Below are positions 9,058 through 17,882 of a stretch of 64,000 bases of DNA, piece by piece (positions within the stretch are counted from its first letter, which is position 1; each line of letters starts with the position of its first letter). A model generated the notes under the pieces. That model did not search any database, had not been told where the DNA came from, and was given only the letters and a program-made list of their open reading frames with translations. The translations under genes and the position numbers were made by a program. The stretch comes from JBCCTX01 sp964468435 (lineage in GTDB: Bacteria; Bacteroidota; Bacteroidia; J057), in assembly GCA_964468435.1 (NCBI GenBank), contig CAYXVE010000011.1, positions 47,742-111,741 on the forward strand. Reading direction: 5' to 3'.

Positions 9058-9960
9058 TTATGCCCGTTTCTCCCGCATATTGAACAAATTGAGTAAAGCG
9101 GCGATGTATGAGTCCTTGATATTGATACTAACCAAGTCTGCACCACTTCTTAGGAAGCGGGACCGTGTTTTCTCAAAATTTTCCTTATACCACTTTCCAT
9201 AACTGATCCGGGTAGCTTTGCTGGCAGTATCCAACCAGGCCATTTCACCCGTTTCAGCATCTTTCACACGTACCAGCCCCATATTGGGTAATTCTTTTTC
9301 CCTATCGTCATACAAATGTATCCCCACAACATCGTGCCTTCTGCGTGCGATACTCAGTGCTTCCTTGTATTCAGGTCCATTATTGAGAAAGTCTGAGATA
9401 ATGAAAACGATACTACGTTTTTTCAAGAAATTGGTCATGTGGCGAAGTACATCAGCTAGATCCGTACTGCTTCCCTCGGGATGTATATCTATCAACTCTC
9501 TGATAATACGCAGAATATGATTTCTTCCTTTTTTGGGGGGGATAAACTTTTCAACCCGGTCTGTAAAAAAGATCACTCCAACTTTATCATTGTTATTAAT
9601 AGCCGAAAAAGACAAGACAGCAGCAATTTCCGTAATAATATCTTGCTTGAGCTGTGCGATCTGGTCTCTGTTTTTCTGAGTACCAAACAGGGTAGAAGGA
9701 CTCACGTCAATGATTAGCATCACCGTCAGTTCACGTTCTTCCTCAAATACCTTCACGTGAGTTTCATGGGTCCGGGCCGTTACATTCCAGTCAATATTGC
9801 GAACATCGTCTCCATATTGATAAGCTCTTACCTCACTGAAAGACATTCCCCTCCCCTTAAAGGCACTATGATAGCCTCCAGAAAAGATCTGATCCGAGAG
9901 GCCACGGGTCTTAATCTCAATTTTTCGAACCTTTTTGAGCAGTTCTGTTGTTCTATCCAT
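9058..9960 (-). CDS. DUF58 domain protein of the Bat operon
   Basis: The 300-residue protein carries the DUF58 signature FSEVRAYQYGDDVRNIDWNVTART at about residues 40-63, followed by a VWA-like fold with a MIDAS-like DVSPST and SIVFIISDFLNNGPEY. It has no membrane segment and should be cytoplasmic. DUF58 proteins work with MoxR-type AAA+ ATPases and Bat proteins. Here it is the first gene of the cluster; no moxR precedes it, because the next gene upstream is divergent, so MoxR must be encoded outside this window or be absent. About 210 bases separate it from the next Bat gene, leaving room for a second promoter. Confidence 0.9.
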   Translation of the reverse strand: MDRTTELLKKVRKIEIKTRGLSDQIFSGGYHSAFKGRGMSFSEVRAYQYGDDVRNIDWNVTARTHETHVKVFEEERELTVMLIIDVSPSTLFGTQKNRDQIAQLKQDIITEIAAVLSFSAINNNDKVGVIFFTDRVEKFIPPKKGRNHILRIIRELIDIHPEGSSTDLADVLRHMTNFLKKRSIVFIISDFLNNGPEYKEALSIARRRHDVVGIHLYDDREKELPNMGLVRVKDAETGEMAWLDTASKATRISYGKWYKENFEKTRSRFLRSGADLVSINIKDSYIAALLNLFNMREKRA

Positions 9961-10013
9961 GTGTGATGTCTGGAGCCGGAAAGTTACAAAGACTCTTAAT
10001 AAAGAAAAAGGAC

Positions 10014-10021
10014 TAATTTTG
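10014..10021 (+). promoter_or_regulatory. Candidate -7 element (TAATTTTG) for the HAD gene
   Basis: An exact match to the Bacteroidota -7 consensus TAnnTTTG lies 16 nt before the ATG of the HAD gene. No clear TTG/TTTG -33 element is seen at the expected spacing, so this is only a candidate. Confidence 0.3.
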
Positions 10022-10037
10022 CATCAAAATCTGATTT

Positions 10038-10886
10038 ATGAATCATCTGTATATATCTGATCTTGACGGCACACTTCTCAGAAGTGATGTTAGTATTTCT
10101 GACTGGTCGCGAGATCAGTTATACCGCCTTTTGTCCGAGCAGTTTCCCTTTACCATCGCCACAGCCAGATCTGTGGGTTCAGTGCAAGAAATCCTCAAGG
10201 GTATTCCCTTTCATCTTCCTATTGTAGGAGGCAATGGTGCTTACGTATCGGATTTCCACTCTGGGGATCACATCCGGATCAATCATCTTGATCTCATGCT
10301 TATCGATCCATTATTGGGAATGATACGCAATCAAGGGCATCTTCCCTTTATTAGCACCTTTGATGGATACAAAGACGCCCTATACTACGAGCGTGTCTCG
10401 AATCAAGGAGGTGAATGGTTTATCACAGACCGGATCAAGGCTCGCGATAAGCGGTTGAGACATACGCCACATCTCAAGAACTGTTTTAGAGAGTCTGTCA
10501 TTAGCTTTACTGTGGTAGACCGGGAGGAAGCACTGATGGAACTCAAGTATATGCTACATGATGCCTTTCCCCAAATGCTGGAGATTCATATTTACGATAA
10601 TTACCACACTCCAGAATGGTTCTGGATGAGTATTCATGACCGACAAGCAACCAAAGCGAATGGCATCCTTTCCATTGCCGAAGAACTGGGATTTAAGCGA
10701 GAAGATATTACCGTATTTGGAGATAATACCAATGATGTCAGCATGTTTCAGGTTGCGGGTAGATCTGTAGCAGTAGAAAATGCCAAAGATGAAGTCAAGG
10801 CATTTGCGACACATACCATCGGACATCATGAATCAGACAGTGTTATCCGCTTTATCATAGCAGAAATCGAGACCCTGACCATCTGA
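10038..10886 (+). CDS. HAD-superfamily (Cof-type) phosphatase
   Basis: 282 residues. Motif I is ISDLDGTLLRS at residues 6-16, with the nucleophile Asp and the acid/base Asp two residues later. The C2B cap occupies the middle, and motif III/IV near the C-terminus is KANGILSIAEELG followed by VFGDNTNDVSMF. This is the Cof/YidA branch, cytoplasmic Mg-dependent phosphatases of sugar or cofactor phosphates; the substrate cannot be told from sequence. It stands alone, divergent from the Bat operon and convergent with the aquaporin gene 12 nt away. Confidence 0.9.
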   Translation: MNHLYISDLDGTLLRSDVSISDWSRDQLYRLLSEQFPFTIATARSVGSVQEILKGIPFHLPIVGGNGAYVSDFHSGDHIRINHLDLMLIDPLLGMIRNQGHLPFISTFDGYKDALYYERVSNQGGEWFITDRIKARDKRLRHTPHLKNCFRESVISFTVVDREEALMELKYMLHDAFPQMLEIHIYDNYHTPEWFWMSIHDRQATKANGILSIAEELGFKREDITVFGDNTNDVSMFQVAGRSVAVENAKDEVKAFATHTIGHHESDSVIRFIIAEIETLTI

Positions 10887-10898
10887 AGTAATTAACAA

Positions 10899-11630
10899 TT
10901 AGCGTAACAAGAGAAATAATCCTGCAGCGAGGAGTCCTCCTATAGTTGGTCCGATTATCGGCACCCAGCTATATCTCCAATCGCTTGAGCCTTTGCCATG
11001 AATAGGGAAAAGCGCATGTACCAGACGGGGCGATAGATCCCTGGCGGGATTAATGGCATATCCTGTAGTACCTCCGAGGCTCAGGCCGATTCCAAAGACC
11101 AGTAAACTAACGGGTAACGCATCCAGGGCTCCCAGACCACCGGGTTCACCGTTTGGCCCGGCAATGCTGGGCTTAGAAAGATACAATACTCCCAGTACCA
11201 GGATAAAAGTTGCGATAATCTCCGCAGCAAGGTTCAACAAAGGATTTCTGATCGCAGGAACAGTAGCAAAAACACTAAGCTTTACGTCTTGGTCATCAGT
11301 CGCTTTGAAGTGATCTTTGTAGTGGATCCAAACCCCAAAAGCACCCGTAAATGCGCCTGAAAACTGAGCAATCAGATAACTCGGTACATCTGCCCAGGGA
11401 AATTTACCAGTAACAGCAAGCCCCAGCGTTACGGCAGGATTAATATGCGCACCACTGAACTGCCCCACAACAACAACTGCAACAAACACAGCAATTCCCC
11501 AACCAAATGTTACAACAATCCATCCCGCATTTTGACCCTTCGTTTGATTTAAGATAGCATTGGCTACAACACCATCTCCCAGTAGTAATAAGATAGCAGT
11601 TCCAATAAATTCAGCCAAAATAGGATTCAT
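10899..11630 (-). CDS. Aquaporin / glycerol facilitator (MIP family)
   Basis: The 243-residue protein has six predicted transmembrane helices and both NPA loops: SGAHINPAVTLG at about residue 60 and YAINPARDLSPR at about 185. The Asp after the second NPAR favours the glycerol facilitator (GlpF) subgroup over strict water channels. There is no glpK or glpD next to it, so glycerol uptake is an inference. The gene is monocistronic and convergent with the HAD gene. Confidence 0.92.
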   Translation of the reverse strand: MNPILAEFIGTAILLLLGDGVVANAILNQTKGQNAGWIVVTFGWGIAVFVAVVVVGQFSGAHINPAVTLGLAVTGKFPWADVPSYLIAQFSGAFTGAFGVWIHYKDHFKATDDQDVKLSVFATVPAIRNPLLNLAAEIIATFILVLGVLYLSKPSIAGPNGEPGGLGALDALPVSLLVFGIGLSLGGTTGYAINPARDLSPRLVHALFPIHGKGSSDWRYSWVPIIGPTIGGLLAAGLFLLLR

Positions 11631-11710
11631 ACATCAGATCAATTTGTGGTAGTATTAAACAGGAGTATTACTTTTCATTTAATTACTTCTCCTTTATCAT
11701 CAACAGATCC

Positions 11711-12115
11711 TCATAGAAAGGATTTTATCCTCTCTACCTTAGCAGCAATGGACATATCGTACAACGTATCGTTTTTCAACAGATATTCATACAGCTTCAG
11801 CGCTCTGTAATAGGCAATCCGCGCCTTGATCATATTATTTTTCATCCCATGCAGTTCACCCTCATAATACAGCAGTTCAGCTGCTATTTTCAACTCTTCC
11901 AAAGACAATCTATTTTGGTTTGTCAACATCGTATAATATTGGTCTACAGGGTTTTCTCTCAGCATCATGAAAGTAGCGTCTAGCATATTATCCCATACAT
12001 ACTCCACATACTTCAACCCATCATCTGGCTTATCAGCCTGCTTAAATCCCATCAATATAGCTAAAACCTCTCCAAGCTGCTCGATCTGCTTCAGGATAAA
12101 ATCTCGCTGTTCCAT
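11711..12115 (-). CDS. Small helical protein, DUF6483-like
   Basis: 134 residues, all-helical, starting MEQRDFILKQIEQLGEVLA and containing TPR-like pairs (EELKIAAELLYYEGELHGMKNN, ARIAYYRALKLYEYLL). The opening and length resemble DUF6483 proteins of unknown function. It has no signal peptide or membrane segment. It ends the intact gene block before a transposase relic. Confidence 0.7.
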   Translation of the reverse strand: MEQRDFILKQIEQLGEVLAILMGFKQADKPDDGLKYVEYVWDNMLDATFMMLRENPVDQYYTMLTNQNRLSLEELKIAAELLYYEGELHGMKNNMIKARIAYYRALKLYEYLLKNDTLYDMSIAAKVERIKSFL

Positions 12116-12144
12116 ATATAATGTTCAGTAATTTTGAGTCTAAA

Positions 12145-12874
12145 TGCAAATGGGAAGCGCAGTATCTACCATTTTTCTCTTATCTTATGTTTTGAGTACG
12201 TGGTCTCACTCTATGCCGAAATAAGCTATTATACTGTCTATCACCATTATCGAAAACGGAGTAAAGATGGCTCTTGGCAACGAGTATGGACAAAGTTTTC
12301 GGCTCAATTTAAATTGCTACTGGACTTTTCTACTGCTCAACTTGATGCTACCCACAGTCTAGCTAAAAAGGGAGGAGAATCTGTTGAGTATCAAGGTCGT
12401 AAGAAAGCTTAAAACAGTGATATTTTATGCATGATCGATAGAAATGGGCTTGTGGTAGCTTGGGCTAAATCCATAGCAGGTAATCATAACGATCTTTACC
12501 AGATTGAAAAACAACTCCATACGATGTGGGCCCGGTCAAGAGAATCTTCTATCCCCATTGAGGGATTATTTTTACATGCTGATGCATAATACGACGCAGA
12601 GATCTTACGGAAAATCCTTGAAAAAGAGGAGATTAAACTAAATGTCGCTCATAATAAACGAAATGGCTCAAAAATAGCTTCAAAAGTGTTTTTTGATGAA
12701 AAAATGTATCAAGAGCGATTGGTTATTGAGAGAGCAAATGCCTGGATGGATAGCTCTAGAACGTTACTGATTAGACAAGATACTTCTATTGAGAGTCGGT
12801 GGGCTTGGCATTTTGTCGCGGCCACTGTTGGGATGATCAAGCATAAAATTCAGCATAAGAAAGACTTTCAATGA
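12145..12874 (+). pseudogene. Decayed IS5-like DDE transposase
   Basis: From about 12190 one frame reads TVYHHYRKRSKDGSWQRVW, QLDATHSLAKKGGESVEYQG, then a TAA at 12410-12412, then DRNGLVVAWAKSIAGNHNDL and EGLFLHADA, a second TAA at 12587-12589, and NKRNGSK, ERANAWMDSSRTLLIRQDT. This is an IS5-family transposase with its three catalytic acids still recognisable (QLDAT, HADA, IERANAW). A few upstream codons in another frame (CKWEAQYLP from 12145) resemble the family's N-terminal CQWRxLP block, implying a frameshift near 12180. The N-terminal third is largely gone and I found no convincing terminal inverted repeats. Confidence 0.85.
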
Positions 12875-12933
12875 CTTCTATCACCTATTAAAATGACATA
12901 TACCATTAATTTTTTTTACGCTATTTTTACGCT

Positions 12934-13107
12934 ATAACAAAAAGAATCTTTCAATCATTCCTTACCCTTGTAGCCTTCACTTTGATTTTCTTTAGTGCTT
13001 GTGAGCAGGAAGAAAGCCTAAATGTTACCACGTGTGTATCAAATTATGTAGAAAGTGCTGTTGTCTACATAAAAGAACAGGCTGGTAGTGCTATGCTTTC
13101 TGAGTAG
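12934..13107 (+). pseudogene. Possible lipoprotein remnant lacking a start codon
   Basis: One frame reads ITKRIFQSFLTLVAFTLIFFSACEQEESLNVTT and ends SAMLSE with a TAG at 13105-13107, about 57 residues. KR, a hydrophobic stretch and FFSAC form a good lipoprotein signal and lipobox. The frame is preceded by a TAA and has no ATG, GTG or TTG before the signal, so it looks like the leftover N-terminus of a lipoprotein gene next to the transposase relic. It overlaps the end of the convergent terC by 17 nt. Confidence 0.4.
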
Positions 13108-13888
13108 TTTTGGCCTTTCTTTTCTTAATTTCCATGAGATTGCGCTGATAACGACCCTGAACTATATCCACAATTACCAGGATCACTAGGATAAAGTAAA
13201 ATGTAGTCTTGTTGAGTGGGGTAATTTCATTTCCAAATAGCTTCAAATGGGCCAGATGCCCTCCTTCTGACAGCAGCATCACCCCGACAAGAAATAGAAT
13301 AAAAAGTCCCAGCACCTCATACATCCGGTTGTTGCTCAGGAAGGTCGTGACGCGATCTGAAAGCCAGATCATGGCAAGACCTCCAATCACGATGGCTGCT
13401 GCCATAACCCAGAATACTTCTGTCAGTGCCATGGCACTCAGGATAGAATCGAACGAAAAGACCAGATTCATGATGACGATCATGGTGATGATACTGGCAA
13501 TAGACTTTTCATCACTTGCTTTTTTCTCTTCTTTTTCTTCCAGCGATATCATATGCCATATTTCTTTGGTAGCTGTGTACATAATGAAAATACCTCCTAG
13601 TAAAACAATCAGACTATGGATGCTAAATTCTCCCGTGGCAATACTGGGATAGTTAAGTCCCCAGATAGGGTCCTGGAAATATTTGATGACATTCACCAGA
13701 ATGAACAGTAGAGCTATACGCAGAAAGATAGCCAGCCCGATCCCCAACTGCCTGACAAAAGCTTGCTTCTCTTTAGGTGCGGCCCGGGATTCAAGGGAGA
13801 TATACAGCAAATTGTCTAAGCCCAGGACAAGTTGTAGCATGACAAGCATACCCAGAGTAATGAAATTTTCTACAGTTAATGTGCTCAT
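13091..13888 (-). CDS. TerC-family integral membrane protein
   Basis: 265 residues with about seven transmembrane helices and the TerC signatures LQLVLGLDNLLYISL near the N-terminus and NLVFSFDSILSAMALT at about residue 140, each with the conserved intramembrane Asp and Asn. Family members are linked to tellurite resistance and to manganese export or metal loading of exoenzymes. No ter operon genes are nearby, so a general metal-homeostasis role is more likely than tellurite resistance. Confidence 0.9.
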   Translation of the reverse strand: MSTLTVENFITLGMLVMLQLVLGLDNLLYISLESRAAPKEKQAFVRQLGIGLAIFLRIALLFILVNVIKYFQDPIWGLNYPSIATGEFSIHSLIVLLGGIFIMYTATKEIWHMISLEEKEEKKASDEKSIASIITMIVIMNLVFSFDSILSAMALTEVFWVMAAAIVIGGLAMIWLSDRVTTFLSNNRMYEVLGLFILFLVGVMLLSEGGHLAHLKLFGNEITPLNKTTFYFILVILVIVDIVQGRYQRNLMEIKKRKAKTTQKA

Positions 13889-14025
13889 GATATGAGATTA
13901 TGATAACCTGCCATTTGAAAAACAATAATAGCCAAAAATCGCCGAATGCGCTATTCCAAGACAGATAAAATACCTATTTCCTGAGTAACTCATGCTGCTT
14001 CAAACGGATTCACAAAAGTGGATGT

Positions 14026-15393
14026 TCAACCTGCCGACAGTTCCACTACTCGGTGTTGGATCAACATTTCTGTCAGATCATTGGCCCATTGTTCCAGGTC
14101 AATACCTAGCTGATCCTTATTGGTCTTTAGCACCTGAGCTACCATTTGTTTGGGTAGGTGGGATTTTCCATGATAAGCTCCCAGGATAGCACCGGTAACT
14201 GCCCCTACTGTATCATTATCCCGTCCGTAGTTAATCACAAATTCCAGAGACTTCCGGAAATCAAAATCTCCAAAAATCAATGCTGCAAGGTTGATCATGT
14301 GGATTTCTCCAGCATGAAAGGGCATATCCTGATTTCTGTTATCGAGAAGTTCATACATACGCTGAAGCTGGGTAATATATAAGGTATCACGTCCTTTATA
14401 GGGAAGCTTCAGATTATCCATATCTACATCATCCCTTGTCATTTCCCTGGCTTCATGCACCATATACAGTACATCCCGGTAAAACCTGTATGAAGATCTA
14501 CCTACCAGACGGCTGTGAAAGTACTTTTCAGGATCTGTCTCCTTCAATACATTGAGAATACTTTCTGGCGTAGCTTCAGGATCTATAGCACTTGCAACCA
14601 TTGCAGCAGTGATGGCACTGATGTCTCTGGCATATCCCAGATCAAAGATCGAGAGACTATAAGCAGCACGATATGCCCTTTCACTATTACCAGGATAGAC
14701 CATCCCGATCATGGGTGTGTATAGCAGGCCTGCACAGACCATTTCACCCCCGTAAAACCTGCTCAAGGCATTGGAATATCCTTCTATATCCTTACGGGCA
14801 AAAGGTCTGGCCACAACAGCCCACTCCTGTAGCCATGCCATTCTTCTAATCTTATCTTCGAAAGGCTCGGGATCATAACTATCTGTTGATTTAAGGGCTG
14901 CAATTTCAGACTCGTAGCGATTTTCAAGATACCGTGCAAATGCATATGGATCAGGGCCTCTACTAGCATACATCCTACTTCCCTCTTTGCTCATGAAATC
15001 ACTCAAGAGAATTTTCCATCTCGTATCGTCTGTAGTTCCTCCGGCCGGTAGATTAAAGCCCCATGTACCTTCGGGAGATGGCTCCCGTATCATATTGTCT
15101 AGACTATCTACAAAGCCGTACTCAACCTTGATATTATATCGGTTCCACATCTCAGTCGGAGCTCCCATGGCATCACCTATTGCTGAACCTACCAGCATCC
15201 CCAGCATTTTGTCATAGAGTTGTGCGCGTGAGATCTGTAAAAATGCCGTTTCCGGCAACTCGTTAGAATCCTGCTTAGTATTCATATCAGCATGATCTGT
15301 ATCCTGCTTAGGTTGGCAGGCTGGAAGTAACACCAGGAGTATACAGCATACTCCCAAGCATAGCCTTAAGGTATTATACATAGATTTATACAT
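14026..15393 (-). CDS. Lipoprotein ADP-ribosylglycohydrolase family protein
   Basis: I start at the ATG at 15393, 5 nt after the stop of the upstream kinase gene; a longer frame from 15435 would overlap it. The N-terminus is a lipoprotein signal ending LVLLPACQ. The catalytic domain starts at GMLVGSAIGDAMGAPTE, continues with GGTTDDTRW (metal-binding TDD) and closes with GRDNDTVGAVTGAILGAYHG, equivalent to the family's GxDxDT metal site. The enzyme family removes ADP-ribose from proteins or small molecules using two Mg ions. Most members are cytoplasmic, so an envelope-anchored form is unusual. It is paired with a kinase-like gene. Confidence 0.85.
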   Translation of the reverse strand: MYKSMYNTLRLCLGVCCILLVLLPACQPKQDTDHADMNTKQDSNELPETAFLQISRAQLYDKMLGMLVGSAIGDAMGAPTEMWNRYNIKVEYGFVDSLDNMIREPSPEGTWGFNLPAGGTTDDTRWKILLSDFMSKEGSRMYASRGPDPYAFARYLENRYESEIAALKSTDSYDPEPFEDKIRRMAWLQEWAVVARPFARKDIEGYSNALSRFYGGEMVCAGLLYTPMIGMVYPGNSERAYRAAYSLSIFDLGYARDISAITAAMVASAIDPEATPESILNVLKETDPEKYFHSRLVGRSSYRFYRDVLYMVHEAREMTRDDVDMDNLKLPYKGRDTLYITQLQRMYELLDNRNQDMPFHAGEIHMINLAALIFGDFDFRKSLEFVINYGRDNDTVGAVTGAILGAYHGKSHLPKQMVAQVLKTNKDQLGIDLEQWANDLTEMLIQHRVVELSAG

Positions 15394-15398
15394 CGATT

Positions 15399-16451
15399 TT
15401 AGTCCAATTCTGCTATTTTCCCAGATTTTACCCAATGGCTGGCTAATGCCAGTAATGCTTCTTTCTGGCTCAGATCCATATCCAGTGGCAGTTGTGCCAA
15501 ACCTATCAGCCTTCTCAGTATTTCAGTACCTGCAAAGCCTGCAAGCATTTCCATATCGAATCCGCTAGGTTGATGATACTTTCGCCAAACCTTCGTCAAT
15601 GTCTCTGTATTTTGCTGAGACAGGTATAAATGTGCAATCATTACTCCCATCTCAAATTCAGCTTTTCCTATAAAGCCAAATTCCGGATCTATGATCCGTA
15701 CTCCATCTGGCACCTTGAGCCAACTCCCAGGGTAATAATCCCCTTGAAGGAGCGTTTCTCCATGCGAAAGGTATATCTGCCCCAAGGCGCAGATGAGATC
15801 ATTCAGTTCACGATCTCTTCTGTAAATCCGTGAAACCTCTGCTAGTCCAGGCTGAATATCATCCAGATTGAAGCCATGATCCTCCCGGTATGGATAGACA
15901 AAAATGTGTTCATGATTGAGTTCTCTCATACCTATGTTAGCTGGAAAGTGATCTACAATGTCTGAGGTGTCCCAATTGTGCAGCGTATTGATAAAATGCA
16001 TCAAAGCATCAATTTCTGTATTATTGAGTGCCTGATCTTTCTGATAGAGATAGGTGAAATCGGCACCTTCTCCCAGATCTTCGATTGCCAGGACAAAGTT
16101 ATCTCCATCATAGCCCAGGCAATGAGGTGTCATATGTTCGATCCCTTTTATCTTTTGGACAATCTGAAAAAAATGGGCTTCAACAGCTACCCTGTCTACA
16201 GGAGCCTCAATATGAGGATATTTTTCTACCCATGGCCTTGCTTGCTTCAGGATCAAGCTTCTTTCCTGAGTCTTGACGCGTATCACGTAGTTCATATTTC
16301 CTTCCCCTGGTTTTTCCGTACGCCTGATGTTTTCGTTTTCTTCAATCCAGCCATGTGATCTCAAAAACGTTTCAAGTGAGTTCCAGTCGGAGGAATCCAG
16401 AAAAAATCTTCCTGGATATTTTGCTTCAAATTTTGATTTAAGTTCCATCAT
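15399..16451 (-). CDS. Phosphotransferase of the APH/methylthioribose-kinase-like family
   Basis: 350 residues with a protein-kinase-like fold. GEGNMNYVIRV forms the glycine-rich ATP site, SLILKQARPWVEKYP supplies the conserved Lys, LLQGDYYPGSWL carries the catalytic Asp (with Gln replacing the usual preceding His), and IIDPEFGFIG is the metal-binding DPE. The KQARPWVEKYP block is close to S-methyl-5-thioribose kinases. There is no mtnA or other methionine-salvage gene beside it, so the sugar substrate is uncertain. The next gene, only a few bases away, is an ADP-ribosylglycohydrolase, suggesting a shared ribose-containing substrate. Confidence 0.75.
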   Translation of the reverse strand: MMELKSKFEAKYPGRFFLDSSDWNSLETFLRSHGWIEENENIRRTEKPGEGNMNYVIRVKTQERSLILKQARPWVEKYPHIEAPVDRVAVEAHFFQIVQKIKGIEHMTPHCLGYDGDNFVLAIEDLGEGADFTYLYQKDQALNNTEIDALMHFINTLHNWDTSDIVDHFPANIGMRELNHEHIFVYPYREDHGFNLDDIQPGLAEVSRIYRRDRELNDLICALGQIYLSHGETLLQGDYYPGSWLKVPDGVRIIDPEFGFIGKAEFEMGVMIAHLYLSQQNTETLTKVWRKYHQPSGFDMEMLAGFAGTEILRRLIGLAQLPLDMDLSQKEALLALASHWVKSGKIAELD

Positions 16452-16475
16452 ATAAAATAATTCACGCCAAATACA

Positions 16476-16916
16476 TCATACTATCAATCTCCCGACAATC
16501 CAGCAACAAAGTAATCCTTTACATGTCCACAGAACAGTCCTGATCCAATTGGAACTTACCAATTTCCTGATAGATTCCCAATCCATCCCTCCGATAAGGG
16601 TACTATGAAGCGGTACCTGAATAAAGAAGGTCGAAGCCCACACTCCTATTGTCAGCAGAACCAGGACAATGGCTTCGTAGGGTTGAATAAAATGAGGTCT
16701 GTAAAGCATCAATAAAGATGTACTTGCTAGTTCCAACAGCATAATTGGTGCTACAACCCAACCCGTACGCATCGTGTGCTGCGATTCATAAGTGGTAAAG
16801 TTACTTAAACCCACTTTACCAAATAAGGGATAATGCACTACCTGCACAAACCATATCAGCCCTGTCATATATAAGGTGGTAAAAATGACTGTGAGGAACG
16901 TATATTTTGCTATCAT
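16476..16916 (-). CDS. Small four-helix membrane protein, unknown function
   Basis: I use the ATG at 16916 (MIAKYTFLTVIFTTLY); the frame extends to 17009 but that would overlap the divergent gene. The 146-residue product has four transmembrane helices with QVVHYPLFGKVG after the first and STFFIQVPLHSTL after the third. This His-containing layout resembles DUF1772-like four-helix membrane proteins, but I cannot assign it firmly. It is divergent from the peroxiredoxin-like gene. Confidence 0.7.
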   Translation of the reverse strand: MIAKYTFLTVIFTTLYMTGLIWFVQVVHYPLFGKVGLSNFTTYESQHTMRTGWVVAPIMLLELASTSLLMLYRPHFIQPYEAIVLVLLTIGVWASTFFIQVPLHSTLIGGMDWESIRKLVSSNWIRTVLWTCKGLLCCWIVGRLIV

Positions 16917-16965
16917 AGCTTTATAACAAAAGGGTGAATAAAAAAGTTGCTTTGCAAAGTATGTC

Positions 16966-17505
16966 ATGCCTATATACGAAAAATCTACTGAGTCCAGCCC
17001 ATTGCACACGGTAAAAACGACCGAGGGCCATAGCCTGTTTGATTTATCGCAGAATCAGAAGATCTATGTAGTCTTTGTCAGACATTTTGGTTGCACTTTC
17101 TGTAGGGAAGTACTTTCGGATCTGTCAAAGATCCAACAATCGATCGCTGACCGTTCGATGCAGCTGGTGATCGTACATATGTCGAACGAAGCATATGGAG
17201 AGAAGATGCTTGAGAAGTATGGTCTTCATACAGCGATACAAATCAGTGATCCCCATCAACGTCTGTATAGATATTTTGGTCTCCAAAGGGGTAGTTTCAA
17301 GCAATTATTTGGGATGCATATGTGGATTAAGGGCTTTTATGCTGGTGTACTGAAGGGGCACTGGGTAGGAAGGCTCAGAGGTGATGGGTTTCAGATGCCT
17401 GGATACTTTATCCTAGATCATGGCAGAATCATAGAGCAATACATTCCCAAAGATGCAGCAGATCATCCTGACCACCTTGCACTGGCTCACTGCGCGCTAG
17501 ATTAA
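16966..17505 (+). CDS. Peroxiredoxin-like (AhpC/TSA-type) protein
   Basis: 179 residues with a thioredoxin fold. VVFVRHFGCTFCREVLSDL carries a CxxC at the start of the first helix, as in the peroxiredoxin-like AhpC/TSA_2 (PRXL2) group. QMPGYFILDHGRIIEQYIPKDAADHP is the C-terminal strand typical of that group. It should be a cytoplasmic thiol reductase or peroxidase. No partner reductase is adjacent. Its promoter region of about 50 nt is shared with the divergent membrane-protein gene. Confidence 0.85.
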   Translation: MPIYEKSTESSPLHTVKTTEGHSLFDLSQNQKIYVVFVRHFGCTFCREVLSDLSKIQQSIADRSMQLVIVHMSNEAYGEKMLEKYGLHTAIQISDPHQRLYRYFGLQRGSFKQLFGMHMWIKGFYAGVLKGHWVGRLRGDGFQMPGYFILDHGRIIEQYIPKDAADHPDHLALAHCALD

Positions 17506-17560
17506 GCCTATAATTGATAACAATTTGTATATTGATTAGTCTTATGGATAAAACTGTAAT

Positions 17561-17848
17561 ATGAACAAAACAAAACTTACAACGGAAGAGATACACACCT
17601 CACTTAGAGACCTGAGTGGCTGGGAGCTTGAAGATGGAAAACTGCACAAGATTTTCAAGTTCAAGGATTTTGTAGAAGCCTGGAGTTTTATGAGTGCCTG
17701 TGCTATACATGCGGAGAAAATGGATCACCATCCAGAGTGGAGCAATGTGTACAATCAAGTAAAGGTAGGCCTGACTACACACGATGCAGGAGGGATTACA
17801 CATCTCGATATAGAGCTCGCCAAAAAGATGAATCATCAGGCTATGTAA
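17561..17848 (+). CDS. Pterin-4a-carbinolamine dehydratase
   Basis: 95 residues, the normal size. The active-site block HAEKMDHHPEWSNVYNQVKVGLTTHDAGGIT contains the catalytic histidines. The enzyme dehydrates 4a-hydroxytetrahydropterin to recycle the cofactor of aromatic amino-acid hydroxylases. No phenylalanine hydroxylase is adjacent. It lies 55 nt after the peroxiredoxin-like gene and ends at a clear terminator. Confidence 0.93.
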   Translation: MNKTKLTTEEIHTSLRDLSGWELEDGKLHKIFKFKDFVEAWSFMSACAIHAEKMDHHPEWSNVYNQVKVGLTTHDAGGITHLDIELAKKMNHQAM

Positions 17849-17868
17849 CCTGATGATTTATTTTTTTG
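17831..17868 (+). terminator. Intrinsic terminator of the pterin dehydratase gene
   Basis: AATCATCAGG pairs with CCTGATGATT across an 8-nt loop, and the stem is followed by TATTTTTTT. The left arm overlaps the last codons of the gene. Confidence 0.8.
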
Positions 17869-17882
17869 TCATCAAAGTCGCT

